Assembly (NCBI GenBank): GCA_024235095.1
Contig: JACKNC010000001.1
Coordinates: forward strand, 372,001-436,000
Length of the DNA: 64,000 nt
Direction: 5' to 3'
DNA from: Gammaproteobacteria bacterium
GTDB lineage: Bacteria; Pseudomonadota; Gammaproteobacteria; Competibacterales; Competibacteraceae
Under the pieces are notes generated by a model. That model did not search any database, was not told the origin of the DNA, and saw only the letters and a list, made by a program, of their open reading frames with translations. The position numbers and the translations under genes are program-made. Below, piece by piece: positions 51,178 to 59,276 of the stretch. The stretch's first letter is position 1. Each line of letters opens with the position of its first letter.

Positions 51178-52494
51178 ATGAAAATCGCAATATTTGGTAT
51201 GGGCTACGTCGGCGCAGTATCCGCTGCTTGTCTGGCCCGTGATGGCCACGATGTAGTCGGCGTCGATCTTGATCAAAACAAGCTTGATCTCTTGCGTAGT
51301 GGTCGTTCACCGATTGTGGAGGAAGGTATCCAGGAACTCACTCATCAAGTGGTCAAAGCTGGCCGATTGACGGTCACGGAGAATGTACAAGAGGCTATCG
51401 CCCGCACTGATCTATCCTTTGTCTGTGTTGGAACGCCCTCCAAGCCCAACGGCAGTCAGGATTTAAAAGCCATCGAACGGGTGGCGGCTCAGATCGGCGA
51501 GGCGCTCGCGCCGGTCGATAACTATCACGTTGTGGTGGTGCGGTCCACGATAAAACCGGGTACGGTTGAGAAACGGGTGAAACCGATTCTGGAGGAACAT
51601 TCCGGTAAACAGGTAGGCAAACATTTCGGTCTGGGTTTCCAGCCTGAGTTCCTACGCGAAGGCTCTTCCATCAAAGACTATGACCACCCACCGTTCACGG
51701 TGGTCGGCGCTGACTCGGAGCGCTCGCTGGCCCAGGTGCGGCCGGTGTTCGAGCACCTGCCCTGTGAATTCATCGGCACCAACATCGGCACCGCAGAAAT
51801 GCTCAAATATGCCTGCAATGCGTTTCATGCCCTCAAGATCGTATTTGCCAACGAAATTGGGCGGTTATCCCAAGCGATGGAGGTTGACGCCCGCGAGGTT
51901 ATGCGCTTGGCGACTCTCGACCGGCATCTGAACATCTCTCCTGCTTATCTGCGCCCCGGCTTCGCCTTCGGTGGTTCCTGCCTGCCCAAGGATCTGCGCG
52001 CGTTGCTGTACATGGCCAAGGAACAGGATTTGGACTTGCCCATGCTGAGCGGCGTGATACCCAGCAACCAGCGTCAGATTGAACACGCGGTAGAATATGT
52101 GTTAGGCAGCGGCAAGCGACGCATTGGCCTGATCGGTTTGAGCTTCAAGAGCGGCACCGACGATTTGCGCGAAAGTCCCCTGGTGGTCATGGCTGAGCGA
52201 CTGATCGGCAAGGGTCTGCAACTCAAGGTTCACGATCCCAACGTGCAGCTTTCCCACCTGATTGGCGCTAACCGCCGTTACATCGAGGAAACCATCCCGC
52301 ATATTGCGTCGCTGATGGTCGAGAGTTGCGACGAACTCATTGAACAGTCGGAACTGATGGTGTTGGGTCTGAGCGATGCCGATTTAATGGAGCGTCTCGT
52401 GACGCGCGCCAAGCCGGAACAGATCGTGCTGGATTTAGTCAATCTGTCCTATCGCGAGCGGTTGTTGGCCCAGTACCGGGGGATTTGCTGGTGA
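51178..52494 (+). CDS. algD: GDP-mannose 6-dehydrogenase / nucleotide-sugar dehydrogenase (AlgD-like)
   Basis: This 438-residue cytosolic enzyme oxidises a nucleotide sugar to its uronic acid in two NAD-dependent steps. It has the Rossmann start MKIAIFGMGYVGAVSAACLA, the GFQPEFLREGSSIKDYDHPP block and the catalytic Cys268 in GGSCLPKDLRAL, plus the C-terminal domain beginning RIGLIGLSFKSGTDDLRESP. The position of the Cys and the length closely match AlgD of pseudomonads, favouring GDP-mannose over UDP-glucose. It supplies an acidic sugar to the polymer and overlaps the next gene. Confidence 0.9.
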   Translation: MKIAIFGMGYVGAVSAACLARDGHDVVGVDLDQNKLDLLRSGRSPIVEEGIQELTHQVVKAGRLTVTENVQEAIARTDLSFVCVGTPSKPNGSQDLKAIERVAAQIGEALAPVDNYHVVVVRSTIKPGTVEKRVKPILEEHSGKQVGKHFGLGFQPEFLREGSSIKDYDHPPFTVVGADSERSLAQVRPVFEHLPCEFIGTNIGTAEMLKYACNAFHALKIVFANEIGRLSQAMEVDAREVMRLATLDRHLNISPAYLRPGFAFGGSCLPKDLRALLYMAKEQDLDLPMLSGVIPSNQRQIEHAVEYVLGSGKRRIGLIGLSFKSGTDDLRESPLVVMAERLIGKGLQLKVHDPNVQLSHLIGANRRYIEETIPHIASLMVESCDELIEQSELMVLGLSDADLMERLVTRAKPEQIVLDLVNLSYRERLLAQYRGICW

Positions 52495-53717
52495 GCGAAC
52501 GCCCTCACCTGCTCTTCGTTTCTCCACGCTTTCTATTTCCCACTGATCAGGGCGGCAAGATTCGCACCACGCAAATCCTGCGGGGTATGAAAGGTGGGCG
52601 CTTTGAAATCATTCTGGTTTCGCCAGCCTCGATTGGGGCGGAACAGCGGTTCGCCGCCGAGTTACAACAAGTTTGTGATCGCTTTGTCTCCTGGCCATCC
52701 GTGGATGACGGGCGGTTTTTTCGGTCGCTGCGTCTGCGGCATCTCGTTTCGCGCTTGCCGGTATCGATCGCAGCGGATTATTCGACGGCTGGCGCTGCGG
52801 TTATCCACGCTGAATTGGCGCAGTCACCTACGGTGGCAGTATTCGATTTCCTGCATTCAATGGTCATGGCGCCGGACACTTTGCCGTGCGCATCGGTCTT
52901 GTTCACCCATAACGTGGAAGCAGAAATTTTCAACCGCCATGCCCAAGTTGCCGCGAATCGGTTGAAAAAAGCACTGTGGCGCTCCCAGTTCCGCAAAATG
53001 AATGCATTCGAGCAGGCAGTGATTCCGCGTTTCGATACCGTCGTGGCCGTGTCGGAGCGGGACGCAGGGGCGTTTGCCCGAATAGACGGCGCGCGTAATA
53101 TAGAAGTCATCGGCACGGGCGTTGATCTGGAATTCTTTACCTATACACCGCCTGGCGATCAGGAGCGCGTGGTATTCACTGGCGCTATGGACTGGCTGGC
53201 CAACATCGATGGCATTGAGTTTTTCATGCAGGAGGTCTGGCCGCAAGTGGCGGAACAGCGCCCGCGAGCGTCGATGACCATCGTTGGGCGCAACCCTTCT
53301 CCTGCTTTGATAGAGCGCGCCAAGAGTCGGGGACTGCCATGGCAATTCACCGGCTTCGTCGACGATATCCGGCCCCATATACAGGGCGCGGCGGCGTATG
53401 TGGTGCCGCTCCGGGTGGGCGGCGGCACCCGCATTAAGGTGTACGAAGCCATGGCCACGGGTATCCCGGTGGTGTCGACGGGTCTGGGTGTTGAGGGGTT
53501 GCCCCTGCTTGCGGACCAGCACTATTTACATGGCGACACCCCGAAGGCGCTGGCCGATGCAATAATACAACTGTTGGAAAACCCGGACTTACGCCAGCGG
53601 CTTGCCTTTCAGGCTCGGCATTATATCGAAGAGAACTTTTCCTCTAATGCCATCGCTCGCCAGTTCGAGGATATTTGCTGGCGCACGACGTTTCCAACCG
53701 ATGATTCTGCAAAGTAA
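52491..53717 (+). CDS. GT4-family glycosyltransferase
   Basis: This 408-residue enzyme resembles the EpsH1-associated group: LLFVSPRFLFPTDQGGKIRT at the start, then VLFTHNVEAEIF, VVFTGAMDWLANIDGIEFF and PLRVGGGTRIKVYEAMATGIPVVST. It probably adds a sugar to the lipid-linked unit made with the AlgD-like product. Start is GTG at 52491, overlapping the dehydrogenase TGA (GTGA) with GGGGGA upstream; TTG at 52485 is possible. The following glycosyltransferase is a distant paralogue. Confidence 0.9.
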   Translation: MSERPHLLFVSPRFLFPTDQGGKIRTTQILRGMKGGRFEIILVSPASIGAEQRFAAELQQVCDRFVSWPSVDDGRFFRSLRLRHLVSRLPVSIAADYSTAGAAVIHAELAQSPTVAVFDFLHSMVMAPDTLPCASVLFTHNVEAEIFNRHAQVAANRLKKALWRSQFRKMNAFEQAVIPRFDTVVAVSERDAGAFARIDGARNIEVIGTGVDLEFFTYTPPGDQERVVFTGAMDWLANIDGIEFFMQEVWPQVAEQRPRASMTIVGRNPSPALIERAKSRGLPWQFTGFVDDIRPHIQGAAAYVVPLRVGGGTRIKVYEAMATGIPVVSTGLGVEGLPLLADQHYLHGDTPKALADAIIQLLENPDLRQRLAFQARHYIEENFSSNAIARQFEDICWRTTFPTDDSAK

Positions 53718-53728
53718 TAAGCCCGCTG

Positions 53729-54952
53729 ATGCATAATCTGCTGTTTTTGGTCCACCGCATTCCCTTTCCGCCCAACAAGGGCGACAAGGTGCGTTCCTTT
53801 CATCTGCTGCGCCATCTCGCCCAGCATTACCGGGTTTGGTTGGGAACCTTTATAGATGACCCGGATGATTGGCGACATGTCGACGAGGTGCGGCGCTTCT
53901 GTGCCGATGTCTATTGCGCGCCGCTGGAGCCGCGTCGCGCCAGGCTGTGGAGTCTGCGTGGTCTGACGACCGGCGAGCCGTTGACCCTGCCCTATTATCG
54001 TCATGCTGGCCTGCAAGCCTGGGTCGATCGCGTGGTTACAGAACAACGGATTGAACGAGCGCTGATGTTTTCCTCGGCAATGGCGCAATATGTGCGCTAT
54101 TCTCCGCATGATCGCTTGCGGCGAGTGATGGATTTCGTCGATGTCGATTCCGCCAAGTGGGCGCAATATGCGGACGGCAAACCGTGGCCCCTGAGCTGGA
54201 TTTACCGCCGCGAAAGTCAGCGGTTGTTAGCGTTCGAGCGATCCGTGGCGCGGGAATTCGCCGCCAGCGTGTTCGTGACTGAGGATGAAGCTGCGTTGTT
54301 CCGCCGCCTGGCCCCGGACGTTCCCGCTGAACGGGTGATCGCCGTGGCGAATGGCGTAGATACTGACTACTTTAATCCTGATCGAGAATGCCTGAATCCC
54401 TACTCGATGGACGAGCGAGTGCTGGTGTTCACCGGGGCCATGGATTACTGGGCGAATGTCGATGCGGTGGATGGGTTTGCCCGAGCGGCGTTTCCTGAAA
54501 TCCATCGCGCCACGCCGGAGAGCCGGTTTTACATCGTCGGGGCGCGGCCTACGGCGGCGGTGCAGGAGTTGGCGACGTTACCTGGCGTTTGCGTGACCGG
54601 AACGGTGCCGGATGTGCGGCCTTATATCACCCATGCCGAGTTTTCGGTCGCGCCGCTGCGCATTGCCCGTGGAGTGCAAAACAAGGTGCTGGAAGCAATG
54701 GCGATGGGTAAACCGGTGCTAGCGACATCGGCGGCGATGGAGGGCATTGGGTCATCGTCACTCCCCTTTGAAAAAGGGGAGCCGGGGGGGATTTTGGTCG
54801 CCGATGATCCCACAGAGCTGGCGCAACAGGCGCTGGCGCTGCTGGCGGACCCGGCGGGAGCACAACAAGAGGGGTACAGGAATCGCGAGTGGGTGCTGCA
54901 CCATTATGATTGGGATCGCAACCTGAGCCGGATGTTATCGCTGCTGGAGTGA
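53729..54952 (+). CDS. EpsH1-system-associated sugar transferase (TIGR03087 type)
   Basis: This 407-residue protein has LFLVHRIPFPPNKGDKVRSF at the N-terminus, the hallmark of the first PEP-CTERM/EpsH1-linked transferase group, then DFVDVDSAKW, LVFTGAMDYWANVDAV and PLRIARGVQNKVLEAMAMGKPVL. About residues 345-356 (SLPFEKGEPGGI) are encoded by an in-frame palindromic repeat in the loop before ADDPTELAQQ, where relatives are shorter. It starts 11 bases after the previous stop. Confidence 0.93.
   Translation: MHNLLFLVHRIPFPPNKGDKVRSFHLLRHLAQHYRVWLGTFIDDPDDWRHVDEVRRFCADVYCAPLEPRRARLWSLRGLTTGEPLTLPYYRHAGLQAWVDRVVTEQRIERALMFSSAMAQYVRYSPHDRLRRVMDFVDVDSAKWAQYADGKPWPLSWIYRRESQRLLAFERSVAREFAASVFVTEDEAALFRRLAPDVPAERVIAVANGVDTDYFNPDRECLNPYSMDERVLVFTGAMDYWANVDAVDGFARAAFPEIHRATPESRFYIVGARPTAAVQELATLPGVCVTGTVPDVRPYITHAEFSVAPLRIARGVQNKVLEAMAMGKPVLATSAAMEGIGSSSLPFEKGEPGGILVADDPTELAQQALALLADPAGAQQEGYRNREWVLHHYDWDRNLSRMLSLLE
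54761..54795. repeat. Palindromic repeat in frame within the TIGR03087-type glycosyltransferase
   Basis: CTCCCCTTTG and AAAAAGGGGAG form the palindrome core, followed by the GGGGGGGATTTT edge shared with the repeats at 581-680 and 5386-5426. The gene reads it in the orientation that yields Glu-Lys-Gly-rich peptide. Confidence 0.75.
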
Positions 54953-55012
54953 TCGTTATGACGATTAACGATGTCCCTGATAGTGTTTGCAGCGATCTAC
55001 GGAGTGAACCAA

Positions 55013-55264
55013 ATGACTGACCTGAGCAATATTGAAAGCCTGGTGCTGGAGCATCTGCGCGCCATTCGCAGCAAGCAGACTGATCACGATGAGCGGTTTG
55101 ACCGGCTTGAATCCCGGCTGTCGAGTCTGGAATTGACGGTTGCGGGTATGCGCCGGGATTTGGCGCACATGTATGGCGATATTGTTGAGCAACATGTTCA
55201 CCATGATCAACCCAATACACGCATTGAAAGACTTGAAAGGCGTCTGGATCTGCGGGAGGGTTAG
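55013..55264 (+). CDS. Small coiled-coil protein, unknown function
   Basis: This 83-residue cytosolic protein is almost entirely helical with heptad spacing (IESLVLEHLRAI, ERFDRLESRLSSLELTVAGM) and ends IERLERRLDLREG. Such short coiled-coil proteins resemble those found near toxin-antitoxin or nuclease genes, but no partner is present here. GGAG lies eight bases before the ATG. Immediately upstream a 20-codon frame (54958-55020, MTINDVPDSVCSDL) ends across this start (ATGACTGA) and could be a coupled leader or a remnant; its start overlaps the TGA of the preceding glycosyltransferase region. Confidence 0.6.
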   Translation: MTDLSNIESLVLEHLRAIRSKQTDHDERFDRLESRLSSLELTVAGMRRDLAHMYGDIVEQHVHHDQPNTRIERLERRLDLREG

Positions 55265-55339
55265 GCGATCTGAAGGATTAACCATGACGTTTGCTTTCCG
55301 GCGCATAATCGGATCAAAGCATTGTTAGGAAATGATTTT

Positions 55340-56683
55340 ATGAGCGAATGGTTGGCGCGCAATCTATTTTTGCCTCTGCATGAACGCCTGCGGGGCCGTT
55401 CGACGCTAGTTTGTTACCGGTCGCTGCGGCGCACGGAAAAACTGGATCGCACCGGTCTCCGAGCGCATCAGGATGATAAGCTGCTGACTTTGCTACGTCA
55501 TTGCTGGAAAGATGTCCCTTTTTATCGGGCGCGCTTTGCGGCACTGGGTATCAAGGATGTCTCGGACATCAGCCTTGACCTGTTTCGGCGATTGCCGCCG
55601 GTGGAACGCCTTGATGTGCGCGAGAGCGTCGAAGAGATGGTGGCGCGCGGCTTCAAAGGCCAACTTATTCGTCACACCACCGGTGGTTCCACGGGTCAGC
55701 CGCTAGTGTTCTATACGGATTTGGAGAAGGAGTCTTGGCACAACGCAGCCAAGCTGCGCGGCCGGGCCTGGTTCGGGGTGGCGCCGGGCAGCCGGCAGGT
55801 GGATTTCTGGGGTTCGCCCGTGGAACTTTCCAAGCTTGACGCGACCCGCCGCTTCAAGGATCGCTGGTTCCTGAATCATATTGTGTTGTCAGCGTTCGAT
55901 CTGACCGATGAGGGGCTGGCGCGAGATGCCGAGGTATTGCGCCGGTTTCAGCCCCGACTGGTGTACGGCTATCCTACGGTGCTCTATCATGTGGCGCTGT
56001 TCATGGAGCGTCGGCTGGAATTATTTGGCGATTGGCGTCCGCAACTGGTGACCTGCACCTCCGAGGTCATGTATCCGAACCAGCGATACAAGATGGCTGA
56101 GGTCTTTGGTTGTCCTATTGGTGACGAGTATGGTTCGCGGGATGGCGGCCATTTGGCTCACGAATGCCCGGCGGGCGGGTTGCACATCGCTGCCGAGCAT
56201 GTGTTGTTGGAGGTCGATCAGCCCAATGAGGAGGGAGTTGGGGAATTGCTGGTCACTAATCTGGATGGTTTCGGCATGCCCTTGTTGCGCTATCGAGTGG
56301 GCGATCGGGTGAAGTTGCTGAATGAGCCGTGCCCGTGTGGCATGACGCTACCCACTTTGGGGCAGATCGCCGGGCGCACCAGCGACTTTATTGTGGGCCG
56401 GGACGGTGCGCCCATCCATAGCGCGGCTCTGCGGTATGTGCTACGCGAATTGTCGGACCTGAAACAATTCAAGATCATTCAACGTCAGGATCTGTCGCTG
56501 GACGTGTTGCTGGTGCGTGATCCGCCGTACCCGGAGAAGAAGTTGCAGGAAATACGGGGTAAGATGCACCGTACATTGCGAATGGAGGTGCCGGTGCGTT
56601 TTTCTTTCCCGGAAAATATTCCGCCAGGTAAGTCTGGTAAATATGTGACTTTGGTATCCGAAGCACAACAACTCTGTCAATGA
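55340..56683 (+). CDS. Phenylacetate-CoA ligase-like (PaaK/CapK) adenylate-forming enzyme
   Basis: This 447-residue protein has RHTTGGSTGQPLVFY, the ATP-binding loop of the adenylate-forming family, then GDEYGSRDGGHLAHEC, LLRYRVGDRVKL and a C-terminal lid ending IPPGKSGKYVTLV. CapK-type members occur in polysaccharide loci and probably activate an acyl or amino-acid group for attachment to a sugar. Its acyl acceptor could be linked to the FemAB-like or amidotransferase proteins, but this is inference. Start is ATG at 55340 with AGGAAA upstream. It is convergent with the next glycosyltransferase. Confidence 0.88.
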   Translation: MSEWLARNLFLPLHERLRGRSTLVCYRSLRRTEKLDRTGLRAHQDDKLLTLLRHCWKDVPFYRARFAALGIKDVSDISLDLFRRLPPVERLDVRESVEEMVARGFKGQLIRHTTGGSTGQPLVFYTDLEKESWHNAAKLRGRAWFGVAPGSRQVDFWGSPVELSKLDATRRFKDRWFLNHIVLSAFDLTDEGLARDAEVLRRFQPRLVYGYPTVLYHVALFMERRLELFGDWRPQLVTCTSEVMYPNQRYKMAEVFGCPIGDEYGSRDGGHLAHECPAGGLHIAAEHVLLEVDQPNEEGVGELLVTNLDGFGMPLLRYRVGDRVKLLNEPCPCGMTLPTLGQIAGRTSDFIVGRDGAPIHSAALRYVLRELSDLKQFKIIQRQDLSLDVLLVRDPPYPEKKLQEIRGKMHRTLRMEVPVRFSFPENIPPGKSGKYVTLVSEAQQLCQ

Positions 56684-56709
56684 ATCAGTGCGCCCAAATG
56701 CAAACTGAC

Positions 56710-57981
56710 TCAACGCAGGCTGGTATGGATACGGCAAAATTCCTGCACCAGTGCGGGAATACGGGTCTCCCAGGAATTTTCCCGTCCATGGGCGATAATT
56801 GCTTCCCGGTCCCAGGAGGAACGCCCCAGCGCAGTCATGATCGCTTCACGCAGGGTTCCCCAATCGCCATAGGGTACAATGATGCCAAGTTCCGGTTTAC
56901 CGACCACTTCACGGTTGCCACCCACATCCGTCGTCACTACGGGCAAGCCACACGCGCAGGCTTCCAGGAACACATTAGCCCAACCTTCCATCTGCGTGGC
57001 CAGTACAAAGAGATCGCCAGATGAGTAGACGAAGCGCAGGCGTTCCGGGGAAACGGGTCCTAAGAAATGGACACGGTCGTTTAGGCCGATATTTTTAGCC
57101 AGAATTTTTAGGCGTTCTTCCCAGTTTCCTTCTGGCCCTGGCCCGCCAGCAATGACGTAATGCAGATTTGGAAAGCGGTCGAGCAGCTTTGGCATGAGGG
57201 CGATGACATGATGATAACCTTTGCGCTCGAATAATCCACCTACGGAGATCATCACTAGTGCGTCTTGGGGAATACCGAGCAAGTATCGGCATTCAATTCG
57301 ATCTTCCCGGTGGAATTTGCCATAATCAACGCCATTGGCGATGACTTGTATTTGTTCCGGGTCGATACCGATGGTATGGATAGCCATTTGGCGCAACGAT
57401 TCGGATACCGAAAATACCCGGTTTGCGGTGCGCAGCGCCCGCTTAGTCAGCCATTGGCATATCCATGGACGTAAGATGTACGCGCCGCGTAAGGTTGCTG
57501 TAAACGGTTGAGTACCGCGTAGGGTTATGGTGAAAGGTTGGCCGAGCCACTTGGCTAGCAACCAGGCTGCAACGCCGTCCGGGTAGCCGAAATGGCTGTC
57601 GATGAGTTCGAAACGGAACTTGCGGCGCAAGCGCAGCAGGGTGGGCAGCGAACCCAGTGCTTCAAAGAAAGAATCGGTGAATTTCAAAAGCCCAGGGATT
57701 GACAGAAAACGTGGGTGGTACACTTCAATTCCTTGTTGCGCTTCATAGTACGGCACATCAGGCCGAAATCCGGGGCGTAAGCATCGTAACCAGCGCTGTA
57801 ATGGGAACCACGGTACTGGCGCTACGACGACCAGCGGCAGATGTTGGGCTACTCGGAACATGCGTTCACGCACGAAGGTGCCATAGGTCGGTTGCGCTGA
57901 GTTCGGGAAAACGCGAGTGTAAACTAATAGACGAGGGAAGCTATCGGGCCTTATGGTAGCGGATATGTTTCGTTCGTTCAT
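56710..57981 (-). CDS. GT4-family glycosyltransferase with a 10-residue internal duplication
   Basis: This 423-residue enzyme has LLVYTRVFPNSAQPTYGTFV at the N-terminus, VISVG-type donor strand (MISVGGLFERKGYHHVI), and VLATQMEGWANVFLEACACGLPVVTTDVGGN near the end. The acceptor loop contains a tandem duplication QPFTITLRGT-QPFTATLRGA where relatives have a single copy. It is the only minus-strand gene between 51 and 61 kb, so it is transcribed alone, divergent from the methyltransferase at 58037. Confidence 0.9.
   Translation of the reverse strand: MNERNISATIRPDSFPRLLVYTRVFPNSAQPTYGTFVRERMFRVAQHLPLVVVAPVPWFPLQRWLRCLRPGFRPDVPYYEAQQGIEVYHPRFLSIPGLLKFTDSFFEALGSLPTLLRLRRKFRFELIDSHFGYPDGVAAWLLAKWLGQPFTITLRGTQPFTATLRGAYILRPWICQWLTKRALRTANRVFSVSESLRQMAIHTIGIDPEQIQVIANGVDYGKFHREDRIECRYLLGIPQDALVMISVGGLFERKGYHHVIALMPKLLDRFPNLHYVIAGGPGPEGNWEERLKILAKNIGLNDRVHFLGPVSPERLRFVYSSGDLFVLATQMEGWANVFLEACACGLPVVTTDVGGNREVVGKPELGIIVPYGDWGTLREAIMTALGRSSWDREAIIAHGRENSWETRIPALVQEFCRIHTSLR
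57481..57540. repeat. Tandem 30-bp duplication inside a glycosyltransferase gene
   Basis: Units 57481-57510 and 57511-57540 are about 70 percent identical and encode QPFTATLRGA and QPFTITLRGT. The spacing is exact, with no bases between, as after replication slippage followed by divergence. Confidence 0.8.
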
Positions 57982-58036
57982 GTAGCAAGGTTCCCGTAGA
58001 TTTTAATGGTAAGCAGGTACATGGGGAATAACATAA

Positions 58037-58858
58037 ATGACTGGGAAAATGAAGCGTGATACTGAAAAATGGGATTATAGCTCTGATCCGAACTTCTACC
58101 GCTATTATGAAGAGCAAAGCTTATCCTCGGCTACACTTGAAAGGCTTGCAACAATCCGGGATAAGATACTCGACTTTCTTGGGAATAGTGGTAAATCGTC
58201 CGCAAGTGTGCTGGATGTCGCTGATATCGGTTGCGGCGCGGGAACCCAGTGCCGGATATGGGCCGAACGAGGTTATAACGTTTTTGGCGTCGATATCAAT
58301 GAGCCGCTGATTGAGTTAGCGCGCCGCCGCACCCACGAGTCTGGGCTTGCTATCCGCTTTGAAATCGGCTCTGCAACGCAGTTGCCCTTCCAGGATGAAT
58401 CAATGGATGTTTGCTTGTTGCCAGAGTTACTGGAGCATGTTGAGGATTGGCAAGGGTGTTTATGTGAAGCTTCCCGGATATTAAAGCCGGGTGGCGTGTT
58501 GTATTTGAGTACTACGAATGTTCTTTGCCCGAAGCAGGAGGAGTTCAATCTGCCCCTGTATAGCTGGTACCCTAGCTTTCTCAAGCACAGGTATGAGCGA
58601 TTGGCGACGACTACGAGACCGGAATTAGCGAATTATGCTCGGTATCCGGCGGTTCATTGGTTTAGCTTTTATGGACTTTCTTCTTTCTTGGCTGGGCATA
58701 AAATTCATTCTTATGATCGCTTCGATATTCTGAATACTGATAAGATGGGAATCGTGCTGCGTCTTTCTATCTCAATGGTCCGTGCGCTCCCACCATTACG
58801 CTTTGTAGGACACATCTTCACGCCTTACACCGCGATATTTGGGGTGAAGAATGCTTAG
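58037..58858 (+). CDS. Class I SAM-dependent methyltransferase
   Basis: This 273-residue enzyme has VADIGCGAGTQCRIWAERGY (SAM loop, about 62-81), VFGVDINEPLIELARRR with the acidic residue after strand 2, and ASRILKPGGVLYLSTTN. It lacks a membrane segment except a weak hydrophobic C-terminus. It likely methylates a sugar or lipid-linked intermediate of the surface polymer. GGGGAATAAC lies upstream of the ATG. It is followed by a 418-base non-coding stretch rich in inverted repeats. Confidence 0.88.
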   Translation: MTGKMKRDTEKWDYSSDPNFYRYYEEQSLSSATLERLATIRDKILDFLGNSGKSSASVLDVADIGCGAGTQCRIWAERGYNVFGVDINEPLIELARRRTHESGLAIRFEIGSATQLPFQDESMDVCLLPELLEHVEDWQGCLCEASRILKPGGVLYLSTTNVLCPKQEEFNLPLYSWYPSFLKHRYERLATTTRPELANYARYPAVHWFSFYGLSSFLAGHKIHSYDRFDILNTDKMGIVLRLSISMVRALPPLRFVGHIFTPYTAIFGVKNA

Positions 58859-58916
58859 AAGCCGGACCTATCCATGCGGAATGGATATACCACCGATATG
58901 GGTTTTTCTAACTAAC

Positions 58917-59097
58917 GGGGCGCGAGCTGAGCGGAATCGGTCTAATACCGGAGAGCGCATAGGCGCTTGCAGGTGATTAGGCCGATTACCGCTCCAGCGA
59001 GTTGATAGGCGGAGCGCGCAGCGCGACACCTGCAACTCGCGTCGAGCGAAGCTCGGCTCGCGCCCCGATAAGCGGAGCGCGAAGCGCTCCGCTTATC
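58917..59097. repeat. Nested inverted-repeat element upstream of the O-ligase gene
   Basis: Outer arms GGGGCGCGAGCTGAGC (58917-58932) and GCTCGGCTCGCGCCCC (59051-59066) pair with one mismatch. Inside, TGCAGGTG pairs with CACCTGCA, GCGAGTTG with CAACTCGC, and GCGGAATCGGTCTAAT with the region ending GATTACCGC. A perfect 14-bp hairpin (GATAAGCGGAGCGC / GCGCTCCGCTTATC, three-base loop) follows at 59067-59097. A relative occurs at 60613-60741. Confidence 0.85.
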
Positions 59098-59120
59098 AAG
59101 TGTGTAGTGCTTCATACGAG

Positions 59121-59148
59121 TTGACTTGACTGCATGGTCACATAAAAT
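59121..59148 (+). promoter_or_regulatory. Candidate sigma-70 promoter of the O-glycosylation ligase gene
   Basis: TTGACT (59121-59126) and TAAAAT (59143-59148) are 16 bases apart in an A/T-rich stretch. The start codon is about 120 bases downstream, leaving a long leader that contains the hairpin ATAGAAAT / ATTTCTAT (59165-59186). Confidence 0.5.
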
Positions 59149-59276
59149 ATTTTTACAAATATAGATAGAAATTATTATATTTCTATAACCTGTAAAGGAC
59201 TGCTATATTCCAATTACTGCGCTTCACTCATGGAAATATGCCTTGATTGGTCAAAATCGGTTAGGATCTGGCTAAT

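Larger units (their letters stand above)
58859..59276. other. 418-bp intergenic stretch: G/C-rich inverted-repeat element then an A/T-rich leader
   Basis: The first part (58917-59097) is a nested set of inverted repeats with high G+C, described separately. The second part (about 59100-59276) is sharply A/T-rich and carries a candidate promoter and an 8-bp A/T hairpin before the O-ligase gene. No reading frame of interest lies here. Confidence 0.8.
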
